Positions 1 to 10,449 of a stretch of DNA of 64,000 nucleotides are shown here, in pieces (position 1 is the first letter of the stretch; each line of letters begins with the position of its first letter). Made by a program: the position numbers and the translations under genes. Source of the stretch: Pararhizobium polonicum. Lineage in GTDB: Bacteria; Pseudomonadota; Alphaproteobacteria; Rhizobiales; Rhizobiaceae. A model generated the notes under the pieces. That model ran no database searches, was not told where the DNA came from, and saw only the letters and a list, made by a program, of their open reading frames with translations. Location of the stretch: assembly GCF_001687365.1 (NCBI RefSeq), contig NZ_LGLV01000004.1, forward strand, positions 124,001-188,000, read 5' to 3'.

Positions 1-368
1 CCACGCTTGACCCGGTCGCGCGCATATTCCTGCGCCACGATCATCGGCGCGCGGGCATTGACGGCGTAGAGAAGATCGAAATTCTCCACCGACACGTCGA
101 GAAAGGACTGAAGCTCGGTGGTCCCGGCGCAATTGATCAGATAATCGGCAGGCAGGGCTGCAAGCGCCGCTGCCCGCGTCGCCTGCGCGTCGGCTAGATC
201 GACCGTGATCGTTGCACAGCCGGTTTCCGCCGCCAGCGCCTCCAGATCGGCAGGTGAACGGGAGAGAGCGACAACCTTGGCTCCCCGCCGCACCAGCATC
301 AGGGCCGTGGCCCGGCCGATACCCTTGCCGGCACCCGTAACGATGACGGTCTTGCCTGAAAAATCCAT
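1..368 (-). CDS. Short-chain dehydrogenase, L-xylulose reductase (DCXR) type, 3' part missing
   Basis: The N-terminal about 122 residues of an SDR oxidoreductase; the gene continues beyond base 1. The ATG (366-368) is followed by a Rossmann TGAGKGIG glycine motif near residue 12 and an NCAG motif in place of the usual NNAG. The start (MDFSGKTVIVTGAGKGIGRA) and the segment SFLDVSVENFD resemble animal and bacterial dicarbonyl/L-xylulose reductases, which interconvert L-xylulose and xylitol with NADP(H). It lies 13 bp behind the preceding SDR and is the last visible gene of the pentitol operon. The catalytic Tyr-Lys region is outside the window, so substrate specificity is an inference from similarity and context. 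Confidence 0.75.
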   Translation of the reverse strand, partial: MDFSGKTVIVTGAGKGIGRATALMLVRRGAKVVALSRSPADLEALAAETGCATITVDLADAQATRAAALAALPADYLINCAGTTELQSFLDVSVENFDLLYAVNARAPMIVAQEYARDRVKR

Positions 369-381
369 AGACGATGCCCTC

Positions 382-1155
382 CTACCAGCACGTAAATCCG
401 GCATCCGCCTTGACGGTCGCTCCCGTCACAAGGCTGGATGCGTCCGAAGCGAGGAAATGCACCACGGAGGCGATTTCATGCGGCTGACCCATGCGCCCCA
501 TCGGCGTATCGCGCAGCCAGATATCCAGCACGGCCTGGTCGAGCCCGGCGGACTTGGTCATTTCCGTTTCGATATAGGTCGGCGCCACCGCATTGACGCG
601 CACGCCGCGATCGGCCCATTCGGCCGCCAGTGACGCCGTCAGGTGGTGAACGGCGGCTTTGGAGGCATTGTAATAGGTCTGCTTTAGCGGCCGGTTGACG
701 ATATAGCCGGACATCGAGCCGATATTGACGATCGCCCCACTGCCGGCTTTCAGCATATGGCGGCCGAAGGCGCGGTTGCACCAGAAGACGCCGTTGTAGT
801 TGACGTCGTTCACATTCAGCCAAAGCTCGTCGGGCGTATCCTCCGCCGCCGTGCCGGTTCGCCCGATACCGGCATTGGCGACCAGAATATCGATCCGGCC
901 GAACTTCCCGGCGATCTCGTCCGCCACAGCCGTGACCGCGGCCGGCGCTGTCACGTCGACGACCATCGTATCGGCGCGATACCCCTTGGCGGCCAATGCC
1001 GCGCGCCCGGCCTCGGTAATGCCAGCATCCAGATCGAGAAGGACGATGGTCGCACCGGCCTCCGCCAATGCTTCGGCACAGGACAGACCAATGCCGCGAC
1101 CGCCACCGGTGATGACGGCGACCTTGCCGTCCAGTCTGAACTTTTCGAAAAACAT
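382..1155 (-). CDS. SDR family oxidoreductase, probable polyol dehydrogenase
   Basis: Classical cytoplasmic SDR of 257 residues. It shows the TGGGRGIG cofactor loop, NAG (VANAG), a catalytic Ser in NIGSMSG, and YxxxK in YYNASK. An Asp at the end of beta-2 (LLDLD) suggests NAD(H). I chose the ATG at 1155 because GGGAGA sits about 7 bases upstream; an in-frame ATG at 1182 overlaps the stop of the ATPase gene (ATGA) but has a poorer ribosome site. Position in the operon suggests oxidation of an imported pentitol such as arabinitol or xylitol to a ketopentose. The exact polyol cannot be read from sequence. Confidence 0.85.
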   Translation of the reverse strand: MFFEKFRLDGKVAVITGGGRGIGLSCAEALAEAGATIVLLDLDAGITEAGRAALAAKGYRADTMVVDVTAPAAVTAVADEIAGKFGRIDILVANAGIGRTGTAAEDTPDELWLNVNDVNYNGVFWCNRAFGRHMLKAGSGAIVNIGSMSGYIVNRPLKQTYYNASKAAVHHLTASLAAEWADRGVRVNAVAPTYIETEMTKSAGLDQAVLDIWLRDTPMGRMGQPHEIASVVHFLASDASSLVTGATVKADAGFTCW

Positions 1156-1178
1156 CTCGTTTTCTCCCTTGCTATAGA

Positions 1179-2240
<1,062 letters not shown>

Positions 2241-2250
2241 AACGCGCCCC

Positions 2251-3288
2251 TTATTCCGGCATTGCGATTTGCATCTTGACCTGACCGCTCGGCGACGTGG
2301 CCGCGATCTCGAAAGCCTCGACGCTCTCCTCGAACGAGAACGTCCGGGTGATCAGCGGATCGACATTGATGGCACCGGACGAGAGCATGGCCACGCAGCG
2401 CGGGAACACGTGCGCATAGCGGAACACATGCTCGACACGCGCCTCACGCACCATCGCCTTGCCGAGATTGTAGGGAATGACCTCACCGGACGCGCCGATA
2501 TAGACCACGCAGCCGCCGGGGCAGAGCGCATCGAAAATGCCGGCCGCAGCCTTTTCATTGCCCGAGCACTCGAAGACGACATCGACACCCCAGCCGTCGG
2601 TCTCCTTCATCACGGCTTCCGTCAGGTCGCGGGCACGCACATTGACCGTGGTGATGGCGCCGAGGCCGGCTGCGATTGCGAGTTTCGTATCGTCCACATC
2701 GGCAACGATCACCCGGGCACAGCCGCCGCCAAGCGCGGCAAGTGCCGTCACCAGGCCGATCGGGCCCGCACCGATGACCAGACCGATATCGCCGGGCTTG
2801 ATTTTTGCCTTGGTCGCGCCGTGCACGCCGACAGCAAGTGGCTCGACCATCGCGGCCGCGGCAAAGGAGACATTGTCCGGCAGCTTGAAGGTGAAGGCTT
2901 CGGGATGCACGACGGTCGGGCGCAACACGCCATGAACGGGTGGCGTCGCCCAGAAGCGCACGGCGGGATCGATGTTGTAAAGCCCGAGGCGGCTTGCCCG
3001 GCTGTTGGGGTCCGGAATGCCGGGCTCCATGCACACCCGGTCGCCGGCCTTCAGGGTCTTTACGGCAGAACCGGTCTCGATCACCGTGCCGGAGGCTTCG
3101 TGCCCCAGGATCATCGGCGCCTTGACCTGAAAGATGCCGCTGCCGCCATGGGTATAATAATGCACGTCAGAACCGCAGATCCCGACCGTGTGCAGTTTCA
3201 CCCGCACGTCGAGCGGTCCCATCGTTTCTTCGATAGGAAAATCGCGCAGCGACAGACGATGCTTTTCTTCGAGTACCAACGCTTTCAC
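2251..3288 (-). CDS. Zinc-type medium-chain alcohol dehydrogenase, xylitol (polyol) dehydrogenase type
   Basis: MDR-family NAD-dependent polyol dehydrogenase, 345 residues, probably oxidising xylitol to D-xylulose or a related polyol. Visible motifs are the catalytic-zinc residues in CGSDVHYY and GHEASG, the coenzyme loop GAGPIG, and the polyol-dehydrogenase EPG signature. The four structural-zinc cysteines are absent: the segment after EPGIP reads DPNSRASR and then GLYNIDP, as in animal and yeast sorbitol/xylitol dehydrogenases that lack that site. An ATG 17 codons upstream (3339) opens the frame, but GTG at 3288 is preceded by AGGAGCAGTTCC and fits the family N-terminus (VKALVLEE), so I chose the GTG start. 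Confidence 0.88.
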   Translation of the reverse strand: MKALVLEEKHRLSLRDFPIEETMGPLDVRVKLHTVGICGSDVHYYTHGGSGIFQVKAPMILGHEASGTVIETGSAVKTLKAGDRVCMEPGIPDPNSRASRLGLYNIDPAVRFWATPPVHGVLRPTVVHPEAFTFKLPDNVSFAAAAMVEPLAVGVHGATKAKIKPGDIGLVIGAGPIGLVTALAALGGGCARVIVADVDDTKLAIAAGLGAITTVNVRARDLTEAVMKETDGWGVDVVFECSGNEKAAAGIFDALCPGGCVVYIGASGEVIPYNLGKAMVREARVEHVFRYAHVFPRCVAMLSSGAINVDPLITRTFSFEESVEAFEIAATSPSGQVKMQIAMPE

Positions 3289-3342
3289 GGAACTGCTCCT
3301 TGCCTGTGGAAACACCGTTTCCAGAATGTGTGTCTGCACGGT

Positions 3343-3576
3343 TCAACCGCGCGCGATGATGTAGATGGCCAGGACCACGGACAGGACGGTGGCAACCGGC
3401 AGCGGCAGCGCCCATTCGACGAAACGCAGCCAGAAAAGATGAATGGCGATGAAGAGGATGACGCCGATGAAGCCACGGTCGAAGCCGTTGGTGTGAATGG
3501 GCAGAAACCCTTCGCGCGGCGTCTCGACGACTTTTGCCTCGTCGTCCAGTTCCTCGATATCGATCAACGGCTTCAT
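3343..3576 (-). CDS. DUF2160 small integral membrane protein
   Basis: 77-residue protein with an acidic N-terminus and two hydrophobic segments (about residues 35-52 and 56-74). The core GFLPIHTNGFDRGFIGVI and IHLFWL match the DUF2160 pattern GFLPI-T-x-D-x-FI followed by IHLxWL. Such proteins are encoded inside rhizobial glycerol and polyol ABC operons, including GlpSTPQV-type systems. The gene sits 4 bp after a permease and before the dehydrogenase, so it is probably an accessory subunit in the inner membrane. Its biochemical role is not known. Confidence 0.8.
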   Translation of the reverse strand: MKPLIDIEELDDEAKVVETPREGFLPIHTNGFDRGFIGVILFIAIHLFWLRFVEWALPLPVATVLSVVLAIYIIARG

Positions 3577-3580
3577 CGCT

Positions 3581-4417
3581 TCACTCCTTCACGGCGCCAA
3601 AGGTCAGGCCGGCAACGATGTGACGCTGGACGACGCCGAGAACGATGAAGGCCGGTATCAGCGTGAGCATCGACGTGGCGGCGAGCTGGCCCCAGTTCGT
3701 CCCCGTGACCGTGACGAATTCGGCCAGCACCGTGGTGATGGTTCGCGCCTCGATGCTCGTCAGCGTCGCCGCGAAGAGGTATTCGTTCCACGCGAAGATC
3801 CAGGTCAGGATCATGGTGACCGCAAGGCCGGGGCTGGCCAGCGGCAGCACCACCTTCGTCAGCACCTGAAACGTATTGGCGCCATCGACGGTCGCTGCCT
3901 CGTCAAGCTCGATCGGGATGGCGTCGACGATCGAGCGCAGCGTCCAGATGGCGAACGGCAGATTGAACACGCAATACAGCAGGATCAGGCCGATCTTCGT
4001 ATCGAGCATCCGCCAGCTGCCGACGGCAAAGACCTGGGTATAGAGCAGGAACAGCGGCAGCAGGAACACCGCCGGGGGGGCCATCCGGTTGGTGATCGTC
4101 CAGAAGAAGATGTTCTCCTTGCCGACGAGCTTGTAGCGCGACAGGGCATAGGTGGCGAGAAACCCGAGCGTGGTGACGATCAGCGCATTGGATGTGGCGA
4201 TGATGATCGAGTTCAACATGAACTTCTGGAACATCGGGTTGAACAGTGATGCCGTGTAGTTCTCGGCATAGAACGAGCTCATGATCAGGCTGGGCATGCC
4301 GAAGAGCTCGGCACGGCTTTTGGCCGAGATCAGGAACATCCAGTAGATCGGAAACAGCGTGATCAGGCTCGCTGCCAGCCAGAACAGGATCGACAGAACG
4401 GGACGTTGCTTGAACAT
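3581..4417 (-). CDS. Carbohydrate ABC transporter permease (MalG type)
   Basis: Inner-membrane permease of 278 residues with about six hydrophobic segments. The EAA cytoplasmic loop, which docks to the ATPase, is seen as [12 protein letters not shown]. The start at 4417 has GGAGGTCAAACTG directly before ATG and shares one base with the stop of the upstream permease (TGATG), implying translational coupling. A longer open frame continues upstream to 5332 but only reads through the first permease in another frame. It should pair with the preceding permease and the MalK-type ATPase for polyol uptake. Confidence 0.92.
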   Translation of the reverse strand: MFKQRPVLSILFWLAASLITLFPIYWMFLISAKSRAELFGMPSLIMSSFYAENYTASLFNPMFQKFMLNSIIIATSNALIVTTLGFLATYALSRYKLVGKENIFFWTITNRMAPPAVFLLPLFLLYTQVFAVGSWRMLDTKIGLILLYCVFNLPFAIWTLRSIVDAIPIELDEAATVDGANTFQVLTKVVLPLASPGLAVTMILTWIFAWNEYLFAATLTSIEARTITTVLAEFVTVTGTNWGQLAATSMLTLIPAFIVLGVVQRHIVAGLTFGAVKE

Positions 4418-5298
4418 CAGTTTGACCTCCGCAGATCGCGCCTTGCCACCAGACCGGCATAGAGCGCCCAGCACATGACGATGGTGAGGTAGAGAACGAG
4501 GACCGACATGGCGCCGCCGTAGCCGTAATCCGTCTTCGGAAAGACCACGCGCCAGATGTGCAGGCCGATATAGCGGGTGGCGGCACCGGGGCCGCCACCC
4601 GTCAGCATCCAGATCTCGTCCACGGTTCTCAGCGCATCCATCAGCCGGATGAAAAGCGTGGCCAGAATGGTCGGCTTCAGCATCGGCAACGTGACATGCC
4701 AGAACATCTGCAGGCGGTTTGCGCCATCGATCTGCGCCTGCTCGAACGGTTCCTTGGGCAGGGATGACAGGGCGGCAAGCATCGTCAGCGTCACCAGCGG
4801 CGTCCAATGCCAGATGTCCATGACGACCGTGGCATAGAAGGCATGATCGGCGTAGCGGCCGATGTTGAAATCGATGCCGAACCAGGATCGCAGCAGATAC
4901 GGCACCGGGCCGAGGCCGGGCGTGATCAGCAGCCGCCAGGTGGCGCCGACGGCAATCGGAGCAACGACCAGCGGCAGGGTATGAATGGTGCGGAACAGGC
5001 CCTTGCCGGGAAAGTCCCGCATGAAAAGCTGTGCCAGCAGATAACCGAGGATGATCTGGCTCGACACGGCGAACAGGGCAAACTTCAGCGTGACCCAAAG
5101 CGACTTCAGGAACTGGGGATCGAAGACAAGGCGCCGGAAATTCTCCACCCCGTTGAATTGCATCGTCGGATCGGCGGCAAAACTGTTCCACTGGCTGAAC
5201 GCGATCACCATCACGTAGATGAATGGCAACACGCCGAAGACAAACAGGATGACGAGTGTCGGCGCCAGCATCAGCCAGCCTATCGTCGAGGATCGCAT
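4417..5298 (-). CDS. Carbohydrate ABC transporter permease (MalF type)
   Basis: Inner-membrane permease of 293 residues with a long N-terminal transmembrane helix ([19 protein letters not shown]) and an EAA-type motif [13 protein letters not shown]. The start at 5298 follows GGAGAACCTCT; in-frame ATGs at 5322 and 5397 give unconvincing N-termini. It lies 140 bp downstream of the binding-protein gene, from which it is separated by a hairpin, and its stop overlaps the next start. It forms the heterodimeric membrane channel with the protein encoded at 3581-4417. Confidence 0.92.
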   Translation of the reverse strand: MRSSTIGWLMLAPTLVILFVFGVLPFIYVMVIAFSQWNSFAADPTMQFNGVENFRRLVFDPQFLKSLWVTLKFALFAVSSQIILGYLLAQLFMRDFPGKGLFRTIHTLPLVVAPIAVGATWRLLITPGLGPVPYLLRSWFGIDFNIGRYADHAFYATVVMDIWHWTPLVTLTMLAALSSLPKEPFEQAQIDGANRLQMFWHVTLPMLKPTILATLFIRLMDALRTVDEIWMLTGGGPGAATRYIGLHIWRVVFPKTDYGYGGAMSVLVLYLTIVMCWALYAGLVARRDLRRSN

Positions 5299-5386
5299 AG
5301 AGGTTCTCCAAATACCGATCATGCAAGACCACGCGTACTCCGGATATCCGGCCAAAACGGGCGGGCGGTGACGTGGGTCTTCCTGC

Positions 5387-5416
5387 GACCGCCGCACACG
5401 GTTGCGTGCGACGGTC
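5387..5416 (-). other. Intercistronic hairpin after the binding-protein gene
   Basis: Stem 5387-5397 (GACCGCCGCAC) pairs with 5406-5416 (GTGCGACGGTC) with one mismatch and an 8-base loop, and lacks a T-run. It sits between the binding-protein stop and the first permease. In many ABC operons such hairpins protect the upstream mRNA and cause partial attenuation, giving excess binding protein. That role is inferred. Confidence 0.5.
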
Positions 5417-5438
5417 CTCAGACTGGGCAGCTCCGGAG

Positions 5439-6869
<1,431 letters not shown>

Positions 6870-6929
6870 GTCACTTCCTCCCTCGATGAACACTGGCCCG
6901 CGGCCGAATGCCGGCAAGCCGCTCCCATT

Positions 6930-6952
6930 GCGCTGACATGACATGCCAGCGC
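6930..6952. promoter_or_regulatory. Inverted repeat upstream of the polyol operon
   Basis: GCGCTG (6930-6935) and CAGCGC (6947-6952) are perfect complements around an 11-base spacer that contains ACATGACATG. The repeat lies about 60 bp upstream of the binding-protein start and could be an operator or a leader hairpin. No regulator gene for this operon is inside the window. Confidence 0.35.
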
Positions 6953-7281
6953 CTCCCGATCCCGGCAGCGAAGCTCTCCTCCGCGCCGCCGGTTTCACGT
7001 CTCATGAAGACTTATGGTCTGGTTCCTCCGGCCAATTCCGATGACCGTCGGCGAAGACTATGCGGCTCCGGATGGCTGCGCTACGCGCGCATTTCAACCG
7101 ATCCATACTTTTTCGCCGGCTGTGATTCTCAAGCTCTCAAACGTGCCATGCTCAAAGCCGGGCCAGGACACCGCCGAAGAAGAGGGTGGGCCAACGAGGC
7201 ATGGCGAAAAAGTACATGTCAACCTTAAACCGCGCGTGGCGGTCCCCTCATAAGTCTCATAACCTGTTCGGGTGGATAAAA

Positions 7282-7315
7282 AAACAACCGTTTGTTTTTA
7301 CAGTATTATTTACTG
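7282..7315. promoter_or_regulatory. Two adjacent inverted repeats upstream of the Frc-type operon
   Basis: The first repeat is AAACAACCGTTTGTTT (7282-7297), with arms AAACAA/TTGTTT. The second is CAGTATTATTTACTG (7301-7315), with arms CAGTA/TACTG. They lie 79-112 bp before the binding-protein start, in A+T-rich DNA typical of a promoter. They are candidate operators, possibly for the AraC protein encoded downstream or a regulator elsewhere. Confidence 0.4.
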
Positions 7316-7393
7316 AAAACATGAACCCGGCGCGTGGGAGAGAGCATTGCGCGGGGTTCTGTCGTGGACGGGATATTCCTAGGAGGAGGAAAC

Positions 7394-8416
7394 ATGTTCT
7401 TACATTATCGTCGCAATCTCATGCCTGCGGGAGCCGGCGCGAGCCTGAAATCCGTCACGCTCGCATTGGCGCTCAGCGTGGCCGGCCTTGGCATGGCCAA
7501 TACCGCTTCGGCGGAAGAGGTCATCGTCGGCCTCGTGACCAAGACCGAAGTCAATCCGTTTTTCGTCAAGATGCGCCAGGCGGCCGAGGAACAGGCCAAG
7601 GCAAAGGGCGTGAAGTTGATCGCGCGCGCCGGCAAGTTCGACGGTGACAACGAGGGTCAGGTCTCGGCGATCGAGGATCTGATCAGCGCCGGCGCCAAGG
7701 GTATTCTGGTCACGCCGAACAACTCGTCGGGCATGCTGACCATCATCAAGAAGGCGCGCGATGCGGGCGTTCTGGTGATCGCGCTCGATACCGCCACCGA
7801 TCCGGCCGATGCGGTCGATGCAACATTCGCCACCGACAACTTCGAGGCCGGCGTCCAGCAAGGTGCCTATGCCCGCAAGGCGATGGGCGACAAGGCGCCG
7901 ATCGTTGCCATGCTTGATGGAACGCCGGGCGGCACGGTCGATACCTTCCGCCATGACGGTTACCTGAAGGGCTTCGGCATCGCCGAAGGCGATCCGGCGA
8001 TTGCCGGGGCCGCCATCACCAACGGCGCGCAGGACAAGGGCCAGATCGGCATGGAGAACCTTCTCTCCAAGAATGGCGACATCAACGCCGTCTACACCAT
8101 CAACGAACCGGCGGCAGCGGGCGCCTATGCCGCGCTCAAATCCTTCGGCAAGGAAAGCGATGTCATGCTGACGTCGATCGACGGCGGCTGCGCCGGCGTG
8201 CGCGACGTGAAGGACGGCAAGATCGCCGCGACCGTCATGCAGTTCCCCTACAAGATGGCCGCAATGGGCGTCGATGCGGTGGCGGAATATGCCGCGAGCG
8301 GCAAGAAGCCGAGCGGTTTCGTCAACACCGGGTCGTTCCTGATCACCGACAAGCCGGTTGACGGCATCGATTCCAAGGATACTGCCTGGGGTCTGGAAAA
8401 CTGCTGGGGTGATTGA
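7394..8416 (+). CDS. Sugar ABC transporter substrate-binding protein (FrcB/RbsB family)
   Basis: 340-residue periplasmic-binding-protein-like domain 4 protein. It has a signal peptide of about 40 residues ending near ASA-EE, then the two-lobe ribose/fructose-binding fold (VTPNNSSG, ALDTATDPADAV, ATDNFEAG). The start at 7394 follows AGGAGGAGGAAAC. It begins an operon with an FrcC-like permease and an FrcA-like ATPase, the arrangement of the S. meliloti fructose transporter. The overall assignment to FrcB is by family and gene order; ligand could be fructose, another ketose or a polyol. Confidence 0.85.
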   Translation: MFLHYRRNLMPAGAGASLKSVTLALALSVAGLGMANTASAEEVIVGLVTKTEVNPFFVKMRQAAEEQAKAKGVKLIARAGKFDGDNEGQVSAIEDLISAGAKGILVTPNNSSGMLTIIKKARDAGVLVIALDTATDPADAVDATFATDNFEAGVQQGAYARKAMGDKAPIVAMLDGTPGGTVDTFRHDGYLKGFGIAEGDPAIAGAAITNGAQDKGQIGMENLLSKNGDINAVYTINEPAAAGAYAALKSFGKESDVMLTSIDGGCAGVRDVKDGKIAATVMQFPYKMAAMGVDAVAEYAASGKKPSGFVNTGSFLITDKPVDGIDSKDTAWGLENCWGD

Positions 8417-8424
8417 TGCGCAAG

Positions 8425-8440
8425 GCGTCCTGACGGACGC
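8425..8440 (+). other. Hairpin after the FrcB-like gene
   Basis: GCGTCC (8425-8430) and GGACGC (8435-8440) form a perfect 6-bp stem with a TGAC loop, 8 bases after the stop codon. There is no following T-run, so mRNA stabilisation is more likely than termination. Confidence 0.4.
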
Positions 8441-8480
8441 AATGTGACGGTACCACCCCTTTTACAAGACGGCGCGAGTT

Positions 8481-8501
8481 CCCGGGCGATGGAAGCCCGG
8501 G
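8481..8501 (+). other. Second hairpin between binding protein and permease genes
   Basis: CCCGGGC (8481-8487) and GCCCGGG (8495-8501) form a perfect 7-bp G+C stem with loop GATGGAA. The remaining part of the 213-bp gap (8417-8629) shows no gene. The hairpin probably contributes to differential expression of the binding protein and the membrane components. Confidence 0.45.
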
Positions 8502-8629
8502 GGCTCTGCCGGTCCACCGTCCCGGCGGAATAGCCCACCCTCGAAGGATCGCCGAAAATGCGGTCTTTCAGGCGGCGAGGCTGTCGGGAAGGCTTCGACT
8601 TGTAAGTCCACGCAGTTTTAGAGGCTCAG

Positions 8630-9616
8630 ATGAGTGCACCTCCTGTTTCCGCGCCCGCGACACGGTCAGGGATCGCCCTGAAAATCATCGGCACGCCATC
8701 GGCCGGGCCCTTGCTTGTCCTGATTGCGTTCTGCGTGATCTTTTCGCTGACGAACCCGCGCTTCCTGGCGACCCACAACATATCCATCATTCTTCAGCAG
8801 ACCGTGATCATCGGTACCCTGGCCATCGGCCAGACGCTGGTGATCCTGACGGCCGGCATCGACCTTGCCGTCGGCGCGATCTGCGTTTTGGGCACGATCC
8901 TGGCCGGAAAGCTGGTGAATCTCGGCTATGATCCGGTTCTCTCGATGGCCTTCGCCGTGCTCGTCTGCACCATCGCAGGCTTTGCCGCCGGCGGCCTCAT
9001 CAGCGGTCTGCGGCTGCCGCCCTTCATCGTCACGCTCGGCATTCTCGGTATCTTGACCGCGGCCCTCCGGCTGATTTCCCAGGGCGGCGCCTTTCCGGTG
9101 CGCGACGCGTTTCTCGGATGGACCGGCAATACCTTCAAGCTCGGCGGTTTCGTGCTGACCTTCGGCGTCGTCATCATGCTGCTGCTCTACGTCGTCGTCT
9201 GGTATCTCCTGAACGAGACCAAATGGGGCCGGCACGTCTATGCCACGGGCAACAATCCGGAAGCCGCGCGGCTGGTCGGCATTCCCGTGCGCCGTCATCT
9301 GATGTCAGTCTATCTACTGGCCGGGTTCATTTATGGCATTGCCGCCTGGCTGGCGCTCGGGCGCATTCCCAATGCCGATCCCAACGCGCTGCAGACCGCC
9401 AATCTCGATTCCATCACCGCTGTCGTCATCGGTGGCACCAGCCTGTTCGGCGGTCGCGGCGGCCTCGTCGGCACCCTGATCGGCGCGCTGATCGTCGGTG
9501 TATTGCGCAACGGGCTGACGCTCGCCGGCATCGATCCGCTCTGGCAGGATCTGGTCACCGGGGTTCTCGTCATCGTTGCCGTAGCGCTCGATCAATTGTC
9601 GCGGAGGAGACGCTGA
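8630..9616 (+). CDS. Sugar ABC transporter permease (FrcC/RbsC family)
   Basis: Inner-membrane permease of 328 residues with about nine to ten hydrophobic segments. It has the RbsC-family sequence QTLVILTAGIDLAVG near the N-terminus and GRHVYATGNNPEAARLVGI, which corresponds to the cytoplasmic loop contacting the ATPase. The stop shares one base with the ATPase start (TGATG). It is a homodimerising channel for the sugar delivered by the upstream binding protein. Confidence 0.9.
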   Translation: MSAPPVSAPATRSGIALKIIGTPSAGPLLVLIAFCVIFSLTNPRFLATHNISIILQQTVIIGTLAIGQTLVILTAGIDLAVGAICVLGTILAGKLVNLGYDPVLSMAFAVLVCTIAGFAAGGLISGLRLPPFIVTLGILGILTAALRLISQGGAFPVRDAFLGWTGNTFKLGGFVLTFGVVIMLLLYVVVWYLLNETKWGRHVYATGNNPEAARLVGIPVRRHLMSVYLLAGFIYGIAAWLALGRIPNADPNALQTANLDSITAVVIGGTSLFGGRGGLVGTLIGALIVGVLRNGLTLAGIDPLWQDLVTGVLVIVAVALDQLSRRRR

Positions 9617-10398
9617 TGCCGGTGGACACTCCAATGACCGCAGCCCAGCCCCCGGTGCTCGAGGCGCGAAACCTTATCAAGCATTACGGGCACGTGACCG
9701 CCCTCGACGGTGTCGATTTCGAATTGCGCGCCGGCGAAATCCTCGCCGTCGTCGGCGACAACGGCGCGGGCAAGAGTTCGCTCATCAAGGCCCTGACCGG
9801 GGCTGTGCGGCCCGACAGCGGCGAGATCCTGCTGGATGGCAAGCCCGTTCACTTCAAGGGGCCGCTCGACGCCCGCCATCTCGGCATCGAGACGGTCTAT
9901 CAGGATCTGGCTGTGGCACCCGCGCTCGACATTGCCAGCAATCTCTTCCTCGGCCGCGAGCGCCGGCGGGCCGGCATCATGGGCAGCCTGTTCCGCCGCC
10001 TCGACAAGAAGGGCATGCGCGAAGAGGCCGAGCGCAGCATGGCCGAGCTCAAGTTCCGTCTGCCGTCGATCACCAGCGCGGTCGAGACGCTGTCGGGCGG
10101 ACAGCGTCAGGGCGTGGCGGTGGCACGGGCAGCGCTTTTTGCCAAGAAACTGGCGATCATGGACGAACCGACGGCAGCGCTCGGCGTGCGCGAGACCGGC
10201 CAGGTGCTCGAACTGATCCGCACGATCCGCGAGCGCGGCCTGCCGGTCGTGCTGATCAGCCACAACATGCCGAACGTCTTCGAACTGGCCGATCGCATCC
10301 ATATCATGCGGCTTGGCCGCCGGGCTGCGGTCGTCACTCCCAAAACCCATTCCATGGCCGATGTCGTCGCCATCATGACCGGTGCGGCACAGGCCTGA
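9616..10398 (+). CDS. Sugar ABC transporter ATP-binding protein (FrcA family)
   Basis: 260-residue ATPase with Walker A GDNGAGKSS, signature LSGGQRQG, Walker B LAIMDEPTAALG, and the His-containing switch LISHN. It has one nucleotide-binding domain, unlike the tandem RbsA type, and the sequence closely follows rhizobial FrcA (IETVYQDLAVAPALDIASN, LFLGRE, RAGIMGSLFR). The start ATG at 9616 has GGAGGAGACGC upstream. It energises the FrcB/FrcC-like pair encoded just upstream. Confidence 0.9.
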   Translation: MPVDTPMTAAQPPVLEARNLIKHYGHVTALDGVDFELRAGEILAVVGDNGAGKSSLIKALTGAVRPDSGEILLDGKPVHFKGPLDARHLGIETVYQDLAVAPALDIASNLFLGRERRRAGIMGSLFRRLDKKGMREEAERSMAELKFRLPSITSAVETLSGGQRQGVAVARAALFAKKLAIMDEPTAALGVRETGQVLELIRTIRERGLPVVLISHNMPNVFELADRIHIMRLGRRAAVVTPKTHSMADVVAIMTGAAQA

Positions 10399-10449
10399 AT
10401 TTCGAACGCCGGCCTTGGCCGGGATCATTTTTTGACAATGGAGACCATC

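Larger units (their letters stand above)
6870..7393. promoter_or_regulatory. Divergent intergenic region between the polyol and Frc-type operons
   Basis: This 524-bp stretch separates two diverging operons and has no convincing gene; short frames within it lack ribosome sites and family features. It must hold both promoters. Visible elements are an inverted repeat at 6930-6952 near the polyol operon and two at 7282-7297 and 7301-7315 near the Frc-type operon, where the sequence becomes A+T-rich (about 7278-7322). I could not assign -35 and -10 boxes with confidence. Confidence 0.6.

Noticed and set aside
3581-5332. 583-residue single permease
   Set aside because: Only the C-terminal 278 residues match a permease; the N-terminal part reads the upstream permease gene out of frame. 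Two separate genes overlap by one base.
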